From Argopecten irradians (lineage: Eukaryota; Mollusca; Bivalvia; Pectinida; Pectinidae): a DNA stretch of 64,000 bases. Positions 26,501 through 38,421 of this stretch are shown here, one piece after another (the stretch's first letter is position 1; each line of letters opens with the position of its first letter). The notes beneath the pieces were generated by a model. That model was not told where the DNA came from. It worked only from the letters and a program-made list of their open reading frames with translations, and searched no databases. The DNA is taken from assembly GCF_041381155.1 (NCBI RefSeq), contig NC_091135.1:56929997-56993996 (forward strand). The letters run 5' to 3'. Made by a program: the position numbers and the translations under genes.

Positions 26501-29500
26501 CCTACTGGTAATAAGCCCCACCCAGGAGTTATTGTACCACATACATTATGTACTGTACTGTAATCCTACTGGTAATAAGCCCCACCCAGGAGTTATTGTA
26601 CCACGATTACTTTATGTACTGTATCCTACTGGTAATAAGCCCCACCTGGAGTTATTGTACCACGTTACTTTATGTACTGTATCCTACTGGTAAATAAGCC
26701 CCACCCAGGAGTTATTGTACCACATTACTTTATGTTACTGTACTGTATCCTACTGGTAATAAGCCCCACCAGGAGTTATTGTACCACGTATACTTTATGT
26801 ACTGTATCCTACTGGTAATAAGCCCCACCCAGGAGTTATTGTAACACATTACTTTATGTACTGTATCCTACTGGTAATAAGCCCCACCCTGAGTTAATTG
26901 TACCACTTACTTTATGTACTGTATCTACTGGTAATAAGCCCCACCCAGGAGTTATTGTACCACAATTACTTTATGTACTGTATCCTACTGGGTAATAAGC
27001 CCCACCAGGAGTTATTGTACCACAGTTACTTTATGTACTGTATCCTACTGGTAATAATCCCCACCCAGTAGAGTTATTGTACCACATTACTTTATGTACT
27101 GGTATCCTACTGGTAATAAGCCCCACCCAGGAGTTATTGTACCACGTTACTTTATGTACTGTATCCTACTGGTAATAAGCCCCACCCAGGAGTTATTGTA
27201 CCACGTTACTTTATGTACTGTATCCTACTGGTAATAAGCCCCACCCAGGAGTTATTGTACCACGTTACTTTATGTACTGTATCCTACTGGTAATAAGCCC
27301 CACACCAGGAGTTATTGTACCAACGTTACTTTATGTACTGTATCCTACTGGTAATAAGCCCCACCCAGGAGTTATTGTACCACGTTATTGTACTTTATGT
27401 ACTGTACTGTATCCTACTGGTAATAAGCCCCACCCACTTATGGAGTTATTGTACCACCCCACCAGGAGTTACTGTTTATGTACTGTATGTATCCTACTGG
27501 TAATAAGCCCCACCATGGAGTTATTGTACCACGTTACTTTATATGTACTGTATCCTACTGGTAATAAGCCCCACCCAGGAGTTATTGTACCACATATATT
27601 TACTTTACTGTACTGTATCCTACTGGTAATAAGCCCCACCCAGGAGTTATTGTACCACATTACTTTATGTACTGTATCCTACTGGTAATAAGCCCCACCC
27701 ATGGAGTTATTGTACCACTTTACTTTATGTACTGTATCCTACTGGTAATAAGCCCCACCCAGGAGTTATTGTACCACGTTACTTTATGTAACTGTATCCT
27801 ACTGGTAATAAGCCCCACCCAGGAGTTATTGTACCACGTTACTTTATAGTACTGTATCCTACTGGTAATAAGCCCCACCCAGGAGTTATTGTAACCATGT
27901 TACTTTATGTACTGTATCCTACTGGTAATAAGCCCCACCCAGGAGTTATTGTACCACATTACTTTATGTACTGTATCCTACTGGTAATAAGCCCCACCCA
28001 GGAGTTATTGGTACCACGTTACTTTATGTACTGTATCCTACTGGTAATAAGCCCCACCCAGAGTTATTGTACCACGTTACTTTATGTACTGTATCCTACT
28101 GGTAATAAGCCCCACCCAGGAGTTATTGTACCAACCTTACTTTATGTACTGTATTCCTACTGGTAATAAGCCCCACCCAGGAGTTATTGTACCACGTTAC
28201 TTTATGTACTGTATCCTACTGGTAATAAGCCCCACCATGGAGTTATTGTACCACGTTACTTTATGTACTGTATCCTACTGGTAATAAGCCCCACCTAGGA
28301 GTTATTGTACCACTTTACTTTATGTACTGTACTGTATCCTACTGGTAATAAGCCCCACCCAGGAGTTATTGTACCACGTTACTTTATGTACTGTATCCTA
28401 CTGGTAATAAGCCCCACCCAGGAGTTATTGTACCACATTACTTTATGTACTGTATCCTACTGGTAATAAGCCCCACCCAGGAGTTATTGTACCACGTTAC
28501 TTTATGTACTGTATCCTACTGGTAATAAGCCCCACCCAGGAGTTATTGTACCACGTTACTTTATGTACTGTATCCTACTGGTAATAAGCCCCACCCAGGA
28601 GTTATTGTACCACGTTACTTTATGTACTGTATCCTACTGGTAATAAGCCCCACCCAGGAGTTATTGTACCACATTACTTTATGTACTGTATCCTACTGGT
28701 AATAAGCCCCACCCAGGAGTTATTGTACCACGTTACTTTATGTACTGTATCCTACTGGTAATAAGCCCCACCTAGGAGTTATTGTACCACGTTACTTTAT
28801 GTACTGTATCCTACTGGTAATAAGCCCCACCCAGGAGTTATTGTACCACGTTACTTTATGTACTGTATCCTACTGGTAATAAGCCCCACCAGGAGTTATT
28901 GTACCACGTTACTTTATGTACTGTATCCTACTGGTAATAAGCCCCACCCATGGAGTTATTGTACCACGTTACTTTATGTACTGTATCCTACTGGTAATAA
29001 GCCCCACCCAGGAGTTATTGTACCACCTTACTATTACTGTACTGTATCCTACTGGTAATAAGCCCCACCCAGGAGTTATTGTACCACATTACTTTATGTA
29101 CTGTACTGTATCCTACTGGTAATAAGCCCCACCATGGAGTTATTGTACCACGTTACTTTATGTACTGTATCCTACTGGTAATAAGCCCCACCCAGGAGTT
29201 ATTGTACCACGTTACTTTATGTACTGTATCCTACTGGTAATAAGCCCCACCCAGGAGTTATTGTACCACATTACTTTATGTACTGTACTGTATCCTACTG
29301 GTAATAAGCCCCACCATGGAGTTATTGTACCACGTTACTTTATGTACTGTATCCTACTGGTAATAAGCCCCACCTAGGAGTTATTGTACCACGTTACTTT
29401 ATGTACTGTATCCTACTGGTAATAAGCCCCACCCAGGAGTTATTGTACCACATTACTTTATGTACTGTATCCTACTGGTAATAAGCCCCACCATGGAGTT

Positions 29501-32500
29501 ATTGTACCAAGTTAACTTTATGTACTGTATCCTACTGGTAATAAGCCCCACCTAGGAGTTATTGTACCACCTTACTTTATGTACTGTACTGTATCCTACT
29601 GGTAATAAGCCCCACCCAGGAGTTATTGTACCACATTACTTTATGTACTGTACTGTATCCTACTGGTAATAAGCCCCACCATGGAGTTATTGTACCACGT
29701 TACTTTATATGTACTGTAATACCTGGAGTTTTGTCCTGATCTACTGGTAATAAGCCCCACCCAGGAGTTATTGTACCACATTACTTTATGTACTGTACTG
29801 TATCCTACTGGTAATAAGCCCCACCAGGAGTTATTGTACCACGTTACTTTATGTACTGTATCCTACTGGTAATAAGCCCCACCAGGAGTTATTGTACCAC
29901 ATTACTTTATGTACTGTACTGTATCCTACTGGTAATAAGCCCCACCATGGAAGTTATTGTACCACTGTTACTTTATGTACTGTATCCTACTGGTAATAAG
30001 CCCCACCCAGGATTATTGTACCACATTACTTTATGTACTGTCTGTACCTACTGGTAATAGCCCCCAGATACTGTACCACATTATTACTTTACACAGGGTA
30101 TTGTACACATTACTTTTATGTACTGTATCCTACTGGTAATAAGCCCCCACCCAGGAGTTATTGTACCACGTTACTTTATGTACTGTATCCTACTGGTAAT
30201 AAGCCCCACCCAGGAGTTATTGTACCACATTACTTTATGTACTGTATCCTACTGGTAATAAGCCCCACCCAGGAGTTATTGTACCACATTACTTTATGTA
30301 CTGTATCCTACTGGTAATAAGCCCCACCCAGGAGTTATTGTACCACATTACTTTATGTACTGTATCCTACTGGTAATAAGCCCCACCCAGGAGTTATTGT
30401 ACCACGTTACTTTATGTACTGTATCCTACTGGTAATAAGCCCCACCCAGGAGTTATTGTACCACGTTACTTTATGTACTGTATCCTACTGGTAATAAGCC
30501 CCACCCAGGAGTTATTGTACCAAGTAACTTTATGTACTGTATCCTACTGGTAATAAGCCCCACCCAGGAGTTATTGTACCACGTTACTTTATGTACTGTA
30601 TCCTACTGGTAATAAGCCCCACCATGGAGTTATTGTACCACGTTACTTTATGTACTGTATCCTACTGGTAATAAGGAGTTATTATACCACATTACTTTAT
30701 GTACTGTATCCTACTGGTAATAAGCCCCACCCAGGAGTTATTGTACCACGTTACTTTATGTACTGTATCCTACTGGTAATAAGCCCCACCCCAGGAGTTA
30801 TTGTACCACGTTACTTTATGTACTGTATCCTACTGGTAATAAGCCCCACCCAGGAGTTTATTGTACCACATTACTTTATGTACTGTATCCTACTGGTAAT
30901 AAGCCCCACCCTGGAGTTATTGTACCACGTTACTTTATGTACTGTATCCTACTGGTAATAAGCCCCACCAGGAGTTATTGTACCACGTTACTTTATGTAC
31001 TGTAACCTACTGGTAATAAGCCCCACCCAGGAGTTATTGTACCACGTTACTTTATGTACTGTATCCTACTGGTAATAAGCCCCACCCAGGAGTTATTGTA
31101 CCACCTTACTTTATGTACTGTACTGTATCCTACTGGTAATAAGCCCCACCCAGGAGTTATTGTACCACGTTACTTTATGTACTGTATCCTACTGGTAATA
31201 AGCCCCACCATGGAGTTATTGTACCACGTTACTTTATGTACTGTATCCTACTGGTAATAAGCCCCACCCAGGAGTTATTGTACCACATTACTTTATGTAC
31301 TGTATCCTACTGGTAATAAGCCCCAGTTATTGGAGTTACTTTATTGTACCTACGTTACAGGGTTATTATGTACTTTTGTATTGTAACCTACTGGTAATAA
31401 GCCCCACCCAGGAGTTATTGTACCACGTTACTTTATGTACTGTATCCTACTGGTAATAAGCCCCACCCAGGAGTTATTGTACCACCTTACTTTATGTACT
31501 GTACTGTATCCTACTGGTAATAAGCCCCACCCAGGAGTTATTGTACCACGTTACTTTATGTACTGTATCCTACTGGTAATAAGCCCCACCATGGAGTTAT
31601 TGTACCACTCTTTAGTTACTTTATGTTACTGTATCCTACTGGTAATAAGCCCACCCAGGAGTTATTTATACCACATTACTTTATGTACTGTATCCTACTG
31701 GTAATAAGCCCCACCCAGGAGTTACTTATTGTACCAGGAGTTACTATTATGTACTTTATGTACTGTATCCTACTGGTAATAAGCCCCACCATGGAGTTAT
31801 TGTACCACTAGTGTTTCCCACAGCATGATTAGCATGGTGCCGCGCCATGCCCTTTTTACCTGACGCCATGCCCCTATAACCTAACGCCCTGCCCCGTTTG
31901 TCCCCAGTACACTTTTACTAAACTACCAAAATACCAGGCAGTGGCTTGATAATTAAGTAAACAAAAGAGGTGTGACCACTCCCTGACCCCCTGACCAATA
32001 CCCCAGTGGCCCTAATTAGCAGCCTTGGGCTATTTCCACCTTGGCTTGTGGTGTCACTTTCAGGTCTGTGTATTACGTAAGCTGAAGTCTGAGCAGCCGA
32101 TCGGCAGCCTAGAAAAACAATCAGCTGGCCTTTCAATAAGTTTTATGACTACCACAGATAGTGAGCATTACTTCAAAAACAAATACTGCTTACAACTGTA
32201 AATTATTTACTCACGTTTTTAATGTTAAATAGGCCTATCTATATCTGATGGATGTCACAAAATTTGCAATCGTAATGGCCGCCATTTTGGGTGTATTGTA
32301 AAAGTAGATCCGGAGGTATTGAAGTTCAGGATTTTTACTAATATGTACACGTTTTTAAAAATGAAAACGGTATAAATTTTTTTAGAATTTCGATGTGAAT
32401 TTATTTTTAGAAAAGATATATTAATATTAATAAAATTATTAATAGCAAAGTAATTAAAATAAATCAAATTACTCTATCAGATTAAATTCAAATATTTCGA

Positions 32501-35500
32501 ATATTAATCTAATTATCTGTATTTTCTTAATTTAATGCTTGTAAATTTAGAACATTTTTTTAATTAATTATTAATTATAATGAAACATGTTTTCTTATTC
32601 AATTCAATACAGGATTTTTAATATTTCAATAAAGATATATATTAAAATAAAGGTAATTGGATTGAAATAATGGAATACATTTTGCATTTTTCCCATTCTT
32701 TTAATTAATATAAATGAAATTTAGATCTTTCTTGTGAATCAATTATAGTCATGATCATATATGATCGGCAGATAACTATTTCCAAAATCATTTTGTTCAC
32801 TCAGAATAATTAAATGGATGTTCTGATATTACTTAGCAACTAAGAGAGTTTAAAGCATTTAAATGATATTAAGTTGATCAAACCAGAATTACATAAACAA
32901 CAAGACAGTTTTAAAGATTTTCCCTTGTATTGGAAGTCGTCGATATAACCTTTGTGCCCCTCTGATGGTTATTTATCGCGGTCAAAGTGCCCTTTTCAAA
33001 ACCCAGCACCATGCCCTTTTTTTTCCTGTGGGAAACACTAACCACGTTACTTTATGTACTGTATCCTACTGGTAATAAGGAGTTATTATACCACATTACT
33101 TTATGTACTGTATCCTACTGGTAATAAGCCCCACCCAGGAGTTATTGTACCACCTTACTTTATGTACTGTATCCTACTGGTAATAAGCCCCACCCAGGAG
33201 TTATTGTACCACCTTACTTTATGTACTGTATCCTACTGGTAATAAGCCCCACCCAGGAGTTATTGTACCACGTTACTTTATGTACTGTATCCTACTGGTA
33301 ATAAGCCCCACCCAGGAGTTATTGTACCATGTTACCTTATGTACTGTATCCTACTGGTAATAAGCCCCACCCAGGAGTTATTGTACCACGTTACTTTATG
33401 TACTGTATCCTACTGGTAATAAGCCCCACCCAGGAGTTATTGTACCACGTTACTTTACGTACTGTATCCTACTGGTAATAAGCCCTACCCACCCACACCC
33501 GTAGAAATTAATGCTGGGATTTTAAGAGGAGGGGTATTATCATCAAATATAGGCCTATGTTTTTCCACAACTCTAAAAGAAAGATTTTCAGCAAACAGTA
33601 CTTACACTGAACATAAGTTATCAGAGTCTTGAAAACAAGACAAAAAATTCTTTTTGGTTAGTATGAATTTTACACAACTAATGATGCTTCAAAATTTTGA
33701 AATGAAGCTTGACAAGAACTAAAGAACAGGAGAAGAAATGCATTTTAGATCTTAATACTATACTGTTTAGATGTTTTATCAGAAGTTGTCACTGTTTCAG
33801 ATGATACCATAGATGCAAAGGATGATCGTGTGTCAGGAAATATTCCCGAGGGGAAATCATGGCTGGGGTCTGACAGAGATTATACATATGATGAGGTAAT
33901 TATCTAGAGAGGGGAATGTTATAGATGAGATGGTGCATCCTCTTTCCAAAGACTTACCAAGTGTTTGACAGAACTACCATTGCAGAGGTGGTCAGTGTGT
34001 CACAGTGGTATTGGTGTGAGGTCATGATATTGTGTCCATCCTAATTGCTTTGGTGAGATAGAGGAAAGAATTTTTTACCGACAGGAAGTAAAGTTTATAA
34101 TCCCATTGAGGGATGACAGACTGTTTACACTCTCTTCTGCTCTAGTCATATTTGTCAGATGTAAGAGAACCTGTACCTTTATGAATTGGGTATGTTTAAA
34201 TGGATGTTGTATTTAATTGAGATATATTAACAATAGGTTTGATGAGGTAATGTTTTCTCTTTGCAGTTATTATCTCGAGTGTTTGACATCATCAGGGAGA
34301 AGAATCCCGATATGGTTGCTGGTGAAAAGAAAATTTTCAAAATGCGGCCCCCACAAGTCCTTAAAGTTGGCACTAGGAAATCATCATTTGCTAACTTTTC
34401 AGATATTTGTAGATTGTAAGTAACATTTCAAATATCCAAACAAATGTATAAGCAATATCGTATTCAATCTAAGAAGCAGTTAAAAATGATTGATAAAATG
34501 AAGGGGCGCTTGATAGAACCAAAGTATTGCACAGTTTTCAAATGAGAAAAAAAAAAGTATGGGTGGGTGGAGGAGAGTGGTTGAGTAAATCTATAATTAA
34601 GAATTGGTAATGATATTCCATGTTCTATGCATGGTTGATGTCAGTATAAAAAAAACACTTCTATCCATGGTCCTATATTTCTATCCAACTTAAAAAAGTA
34701 AATTGTCGTGAACATTACGGTAATGATTCAAGGAACATGAAACTAGTCTGTCTCCCTTGTTGAGACTACCCTTTTGATCTTGTATTACATATCTTAAGTA
34801 TAGATTGTAATTGCTTAATAAAAATAGTATTTGGAATGGTCAGTGTATCAAAGGAACTAAACAATGTGATGTGTTGAATATGGGAACGGGTCAACATGTC
34901 AATGTACAGGACATACTCTAGGTTTGAAACAAATGAAGGAAATTCAAAAAAAATATTTTAGGAGAAATGGAACTCCCAAAGTATTTGCTATTCATTTTCC
35001 GATTGAAGGTATGACATGAGTGTAAATTATTGTAGGAAAATGTTAGCACTGGGAATCTTTCCTGTGACAAATTCTGAATGAAATCCATACAGGCCTACAT
35101 GTACTTCAGAAACCAAATGATTATGAATCTTAAATTCTTTAGACAATGTATAATCCAATTTCACTTTCACTAGTGTTTCTTGTGATTTATTTGCAAGTAC
35201 AAATGCTTCTTCATTTTTAACTCACCTGGCCCGAATGGCCGGTGAGCTTGTGTCATGGCGCGGCGTCTGTCATCCGTTTGTCGGTCCGTCGTCCATCTGT
35301 CAACATTTCCTTTAAATCGCTACTAGTCATAGAGTTCTGCATGGAATGTAACCAAATTTGGCCAGAATCATCCTTGAGGGAAAGGGAACAGAGTTTGTAT
35401 AGTTTTTGGCTCTGACCCCCTGGGGGCAGGACCCCATAGGGGGAAAAGAGGTAAATCCTTTAAATCGCTACTAATCATAGAGTTCTGCATGGAATACATG

Positions 35501-37204
35501 TAACCAAATTTAGCAGAAATATCCTTGGGGGAAGGGAACAGAGTTTGTATAAATTTATAAATTTTGGCTCTGACAGAAACATCTTTGGGGGAAGGGTAAC
35601 ATATTTTGTATAAAATTGGGCTGTGACCCCCTGGAGCAGAAAGAATGGGTACCGATAGGGAAATTAGAGGTAAATCTTTAAATTCCTTCAGAAAAGATTA
35701 TTAAGCATTACAATAACCAGGTGAGCGATACAGGCCCTCTTGGCCTCTTGTTAAAAATTACAACTATGGGTTTAAAAAAAAGCTTCTATGGATGGTCCAA
35801 ATGTTGTAAAAATGCTTCTACCCCTGATTCCACATAAAATTAAATTGCTTCAATGCATGGTCCCCCTAAAAAAAGCTGGAGTCCTTGGGATTTGGTTGAT
35901 ATTTTACTGGAAAAGCCCTAAAAATGCTACTCATATGAGGATCATAAAAAAAACCTGTCTGATAAATCAAAAAAAGAGAACCCTTCTTTCCTAAAATATC
36001 ATTGTCTAGCAGATCTTACAGTATAAGCTCACCAGTGATTTCTATAGCTGAATCAATTTGGATTTATCCTCATACTTAACTGTTCCATATGTTCTTGCAG
36101 TTTACACAGACAGCCGAAACATGTCCTAGCGTTTTTGTTAGCTGAGTTGGGAACAAGGTAAGGTATTCTTGTCATGATTTCCTCTAATACAATTCTTCTT
36201 TAACAAATCTAGAAATAAGACTGGTCACATATGTAAACTACTAATTGTTTTTCGTGCTATATAAACCATATCAAACCTTTCTGGCGTCTGAAATATCTTA
36301 TTTATTGAATTTTTAAATAAGCATGGTAACCTCGAATATCATCTCAAGTGGGCATATCCATAATAAAATTGAGTAATCTGAAGTCTTCAGACCTACAGAA
36401 CGCCTATATCTGGTGTAATTATGAATGTTTTGTTTCTATTTATAGTGGATCTGTTGATGGCAATAATCAACTAATTATCCGAGGAAAATATAACCAGAAA
36501 CAGATTGAAAATGTTCTTAGAAGATATATCAGTAAGTATTGTATAAGTTGGGAAACTTCTGCGGTATATTTGTTTTCATCATATAGATGAAAAGCCAACA
36601 AATTTGTATTGATCCAATTTACAGCTGTAAATATGTTTTCATGTTTTAATTGAACCATATAATAAAATTATATGAATGAGTTCATTACCTACTCACTGTG
36701 GTGTTTAGAATTTTTACTGGACAGAGCATAAACTCTGGTAAAAAAAAAAACACAAAAAACCCCAGAAAATAGGGAAGTTATAAGAGGAATTGTTGCATTT
36801 ATAAAATCAAACATGGGTCTGTCAAGTAAGGCATAGGGATAGCTCTACCCAAGTGGAAAATGGTTTCACCAGCACCCAAGTGGAAAATGGTTTCACCAGC
36901 ACCCAAGTGGAAAATGGTTTCACCAGTCAGCATAAAGCTTTCAGACTCCTGACCAGCTAAACTAATTCACAGACATTTGTAGGGCACTGTCTTATGAGAT
37001 TAGTTATAATAATACCTTTTATTTGCAGAGGAATATGTGACCTGTCATACCTGTCGATCCCCAGACACTCTCCTTCAAAAGGACACACGTCTTTTCTTCT
37101 TACAATGTGAGACATGTGGATCAAGATGTTCCGTGGCCAGCATCAAATCAGGATTCCAGGCTGTCACAGGAAAACGTGCTGCCATCCGTGCTAAGACTGC
37201 ATAA
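14497..37204 (+). CDS. EIF2S2: Translation initiation factor eIF2 subunit beta (9 exons, 331 aa)
   Basis: Exons 14497-14514, 17473-17632, 18759-18844, 20970-21138, 33801-33895, 34267-34415, 36101-36157, 36446-36531 and 37029-37204 join in frame to 331 residues (human is 333). Role: subunit of the eIF2 complex, which brings Met-tRNAi to the 40S ribosome; beta contacts eIF5 and eIF2B epsilon through lysine blocks. Seen: three K runs (residues 12-18, 69-76, 122-129), the conserved core ([50 protein letters not shown]) and a C2-C2 zinc finger (Cys279, 282, 300, 303). All introns are GT-AG. Intron 4 is 12.7 kb and mostly satellite. The last exon has a second copy downstream. Confidence 0.97.
14559..14569 (+). 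promoter_or_regulatory. YY1-like site in EIF2S2 intron 1
   Basis: AATATGGCGAC fits the YY1 consensus AANATGGCGNC and lies 45 bases past the first donor site, a position typical for this motif in housekeeping genes. Binding is inferred. Confidence 0.35.
15175..15600. mobile_element. Cluster of three tRNA-like SINE heads
   Basis: Two plus-strand heads about 275 bp apart (TAGCTCAGTCGGTAGAGCGG near 15178; AACTCAATCGAAAGAGCGG near 15452) share downstream sequence GGACCAGTAAGTCC. A third head is on the minus strand near 15545-15598 (GTAGCTCCATCGGTAGAGC, GGGTTCAAATACC). A-box and B-box motifs are visible but acceptor stems do not pair, so these are SINE copies and not tRNA genes. In EIF2S2 intron 1. 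Confidence 0.6.
15790..16109. mobile_element. TTAA-target MITE, second copy, 320 bp
   Basis: Same ends and interior as the copy at 8960-9304 (TTAAAGTGAACATTCGGGC to GCCCGACTATTCACTTTAA), with TTAA at both edges. It lacks about 25 bases present near 9030-9060 in the other copy. In EIF2S2 intron 1. Confidence 0.75.
16110..17472. other. Remainder of EIF2S2 intron 1, little to report
   Basis: AT-rich sequence with a short inverted repeat CGTACCCGGCC/GGCCGGGTACG near 16589-16621. An open frame at 16320-16511 and its antisense counterpart are not recognised. No exon is supported before 17473. Confidence 0.5.
17473..17632 (+). CDS. EIF2S2: EIF2S2 exon 2 (residues 7-59, first lysine block)
   Basis: Acceptor ATTTACAG, donor GATG|GTAAGT. 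It encodes [19 protein letters not shown] and an acidic/Pro-rich linker. The first K block is residues 12-18. Confidence 0.92.
18759..18844 (+). CDS. EIF2S2: EIF2S2 exon 3 (residues 60-88, second lysine block)
   Basis: Acceptor ACTTTCAG, donor CCA|GTAAGT. It encodes DMSFDFTN followed by eight lysines and [12 protein letters not shown]. Confidence 0.93.
18909..20055. repeat. 104-bp tandem repeat, about 11 copies, EIF2S2 intron 3
   Basis: Exact 104-bp period beginning GATAGGCTACATAACATCTG. Copies are nearly identical, differing at a few sites (CAATTATTA versus CATTTATTA; TGTCTAAG versus TGTTTAAG). Each unit contains AGGTCACCTGAG. The array begins 64 bases past the exon 3 donor. Confidence 0.95.
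20056..20969. other. Rest of EIF2S2 intron 3
   Basis: AT-rich sequence with a SINE tail fragment at about 20848-20918 that matches the minus-strand SINE at 12.7 kb. Otherwise nothing recognised before the exon 4 acceptor. Confidence 0.55.
20970..21138 (+). CDS. EIF2S2: EIF2S2 exon 4 (residues 89-144, third lysine block)
   Basis: Acceptor GGTTACAG, donor GATG|GTAAGA. An acidic/Thr-rich segment precedes eight lysines (residues 122-129) and [15 protein letters not shown]. The satellite starts immediately beyond the donor. Confidence 0.94.
21144..33487. repeat. 59-bp satellite array filling EIF2S2 intron 4
   Basis: Unit of 59 bp around GTTATTGTACCACGTTACTT, TATGTACTGTATCCTACTGG and TAATAAGCCCCACCCAGGA. 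About 11 kb of repeats (roughly 185 units) plus one 1.23-kb transposon at 31809-33040. Variants include CCATGGAG or CCTAGGAG in place of CCCAGGAG, and an added TACTG copy in about a quarter of units. Units near 22.4-25.3 kb carry many single-base insertions and deletions; the flanks are far cleaner. Open frames across the array come from the 59-bp period and are not genes. Confidence 0.97.
31809..33040. mobile_element. hAT-like DNA transposon inside the satellite, 1232 bp, TSD ACCAC
   Basis: Perfect 15-bp terminal inverted repeats TAGTGTTTCCCACAG / CTGTGGGAAACACTA, flanked by ACCAC at 31804-31808 and 33041-33045. Satellite units carry a single ACCAC here, which confirms the empty site. Subterminal motifs with ATGCCCTTTTT occur at both ends. 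The interior is AT-rich with no recognisable transposase, so it is non-autonomous. Confidence 0.8.
33801..33895 (+). CDS. EIF2S2: EIF2S2 exon 5 (residues 145-176)
   Basis: Acceptor CTGTTTCAG, donor GAG|GTAATT. It encodes an acidic segment and the start of the conserved core ([13 protein letters not shown], human WAGSERDYTYEE). Confidence 0.93.
34267..34415 (+). CDS. EIF2S2: EIF2S2 exon 6 (residues 177-225)
   Basis: Acceptor CTTTGCAG, donor TT|GTAAGT. It encodes [20 protein letters not shown] and the [21 protein letters not shown] part of the conserved fold. Confidence 0.96.
35218..35755. mobile_element. Interspersed repeat with inverted GGCC ends, EIF2S2 intron 6
   Basis: Starts at CTCACCTGGCCCGAATGGCC and ends near GAGCGATACAGGCCCTCTTG. 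Inverted copy of the family at 13234-13873, with units around GAGTTCTGCATGGAATG. Non-coding. Confidence 0.65.
36101..36157 (+). CDS. EIF2S2: EIF2S2 exon 7 (residues 226-244)
   Basis: Acceptor TTCTTGCAG, donor ACAAG|GTAAGG. Only 57 bases, too short to stand out as an open frame. It encodes [19 protein letters not shown], nearly identical to human. Confidence 0.95.
36446..36531 (+). CDS. EIF2S2: EIF2S2 exon 8 (residues 245-273)
   Basis: Acceptor TTTATAG, donor ATCA|GTAAGT. It encodes [16 protein letters not shown] and [13 protein letters not shown]. Confidence 0.96.
37029..37204 (+). CDS. EIF2S2: EIF2S2 exon 9, copy 1 (residues 274-331, zinc finger)
   Basis: Acceptor TATTTGCAG. It encodes [19 protein letters not shown], the second Cys pair CETC and the end [11 protein letters not shown], then TAA. 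The C2-C2 finger supports the eIF2 complex and start-codon recognition. Confidence 0.96.
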
Positions 37205-37412
37205 AGTGGATGTTAAATATGTGTGCATAGGAAAACTTTTCATGATACAAATATACATGTATTTACCCGACATCATCAGCAGTATCGCTTTTTCAATCAT
37301 GGAGAACTTTAATGCTGCATATACGCAGGATTCTAAAATTTTTCCAATATTTGAATATTTGAAATTAATATTATAATCTGCAATCATTCGGAGTAGTATA
37401 AATTTGTGTTCA

Positions 37413-37418
37413 ATTAAA
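37413..37418 (+). terminator. Possible polyadenylation signal ATTAAA (EIF2S2)
   Basis: ATTAAA 209 bases past the stop, a common variant signal. A second ATTAAA is at 37611. Both recur in the duplicated copy at +1393. The site actually used is unknown. Confidence 0.3.
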
Positions 37419-38421
37419 TGTGGTTCTCTCTGTAAATTCCAAGTAAAACTTTGACTCAGTGATAGCAGGTTCTCTATCAGTGTAAAAGATAATAGTTGTA
37501 GCGAGTGGAAGCGAGACAGAATGTTCACATTGAAGATCAGTTCTTATTTCTGGTGCATTTCTTTTTTGAATCTATGTAAACATGGCAGAATATTTATATG
37601 ATAATTACAAATTAAAATCTTTTTCATTTGTTGAATGGCCTTTGTCATTATGTAGCTCCTTTAGATATGGATAGATATATTGGATTAACTCCCTTTGTTA
37701 TCCCCTCCTGGATGTTAACAAAAATGAAGTCCCGATGTCTTTTTCTCGTCACTTAGCAACTTTATTGATTCATAGTACTTTGAATGATTTTGTGATTCAA
37801 TGTGTTAGTGAGGTTCAATATGAAACTTGCTATCACTGGTCATACAGAATCTTTTGTTGACCCTTGAGCGACTTAATTTCTCAACCAGTTTTAATCCAAT
37901 TTGACTTGTAAAAGTACAAGTAATTACCTTGAACAAATTGTGTTACTGGTTGCTTAGATCAAGGTCATCAGTCATAGCAAATCTATATTATTGTGCTACT
38001 GATTTCATATCTTGCTTGTGGGTCGACGTTATTTTGGACACAAAAGAATCAGTGATGTTTGTTTTAGTAATTTACAAATTTCTTTATTTTTTAGCTCGCC
38101 TATTCGAAGAATAAAAAAAGCTAATGTTGTCGCGTCGGCATCAGCGTTGGCATTCCATTTCACGTTAAAGTTTTTGAGCAAGTTTCTGTTTCGTCAATTG
38201 CAAACATGGGTCTGTCAAGTAAGGCATAGGGATAGCTCTACCCAAGTGGAAAATGGTTTCACCAGCACCCAAGTGGAAAATGGTTTCACCAGCACCCAAG
38301 TGGAAAATGGTTTCACCAGTCAGCATAAAGCTTTCAGACTCCTGACCAGCTAAACTAATTCACAGACATTTGTAGGGCACTGTCTTATGAGATTAGTTAT
38401 AATAATACCTTTTATTTGCAG

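Noticed and set aside
21021..31811. Many open frames reading [17 protein letters not shown] and related
   Set aside because: They arise from the 59-bp satellite read in its three frames and stop at TGGTAA, with no independent coding signal.
21144..33487. CRISPR-like array
   Set aside because: Units are tandem without unique spacers, in an animal intron.
37148..37528. Minus-strand 126-codon ORF, repeated at 38541-38921
   Set aside because: It is antisense to the EIF2S2 last exon and 3' UTR. Its presence twice only reflects the 1393-bp duplication.
38012..38353. ORF with STQVENGFT repeats
   Set aside because: It is read-through of a 27-bp intronic repeat and a MITE across the duplication junction.
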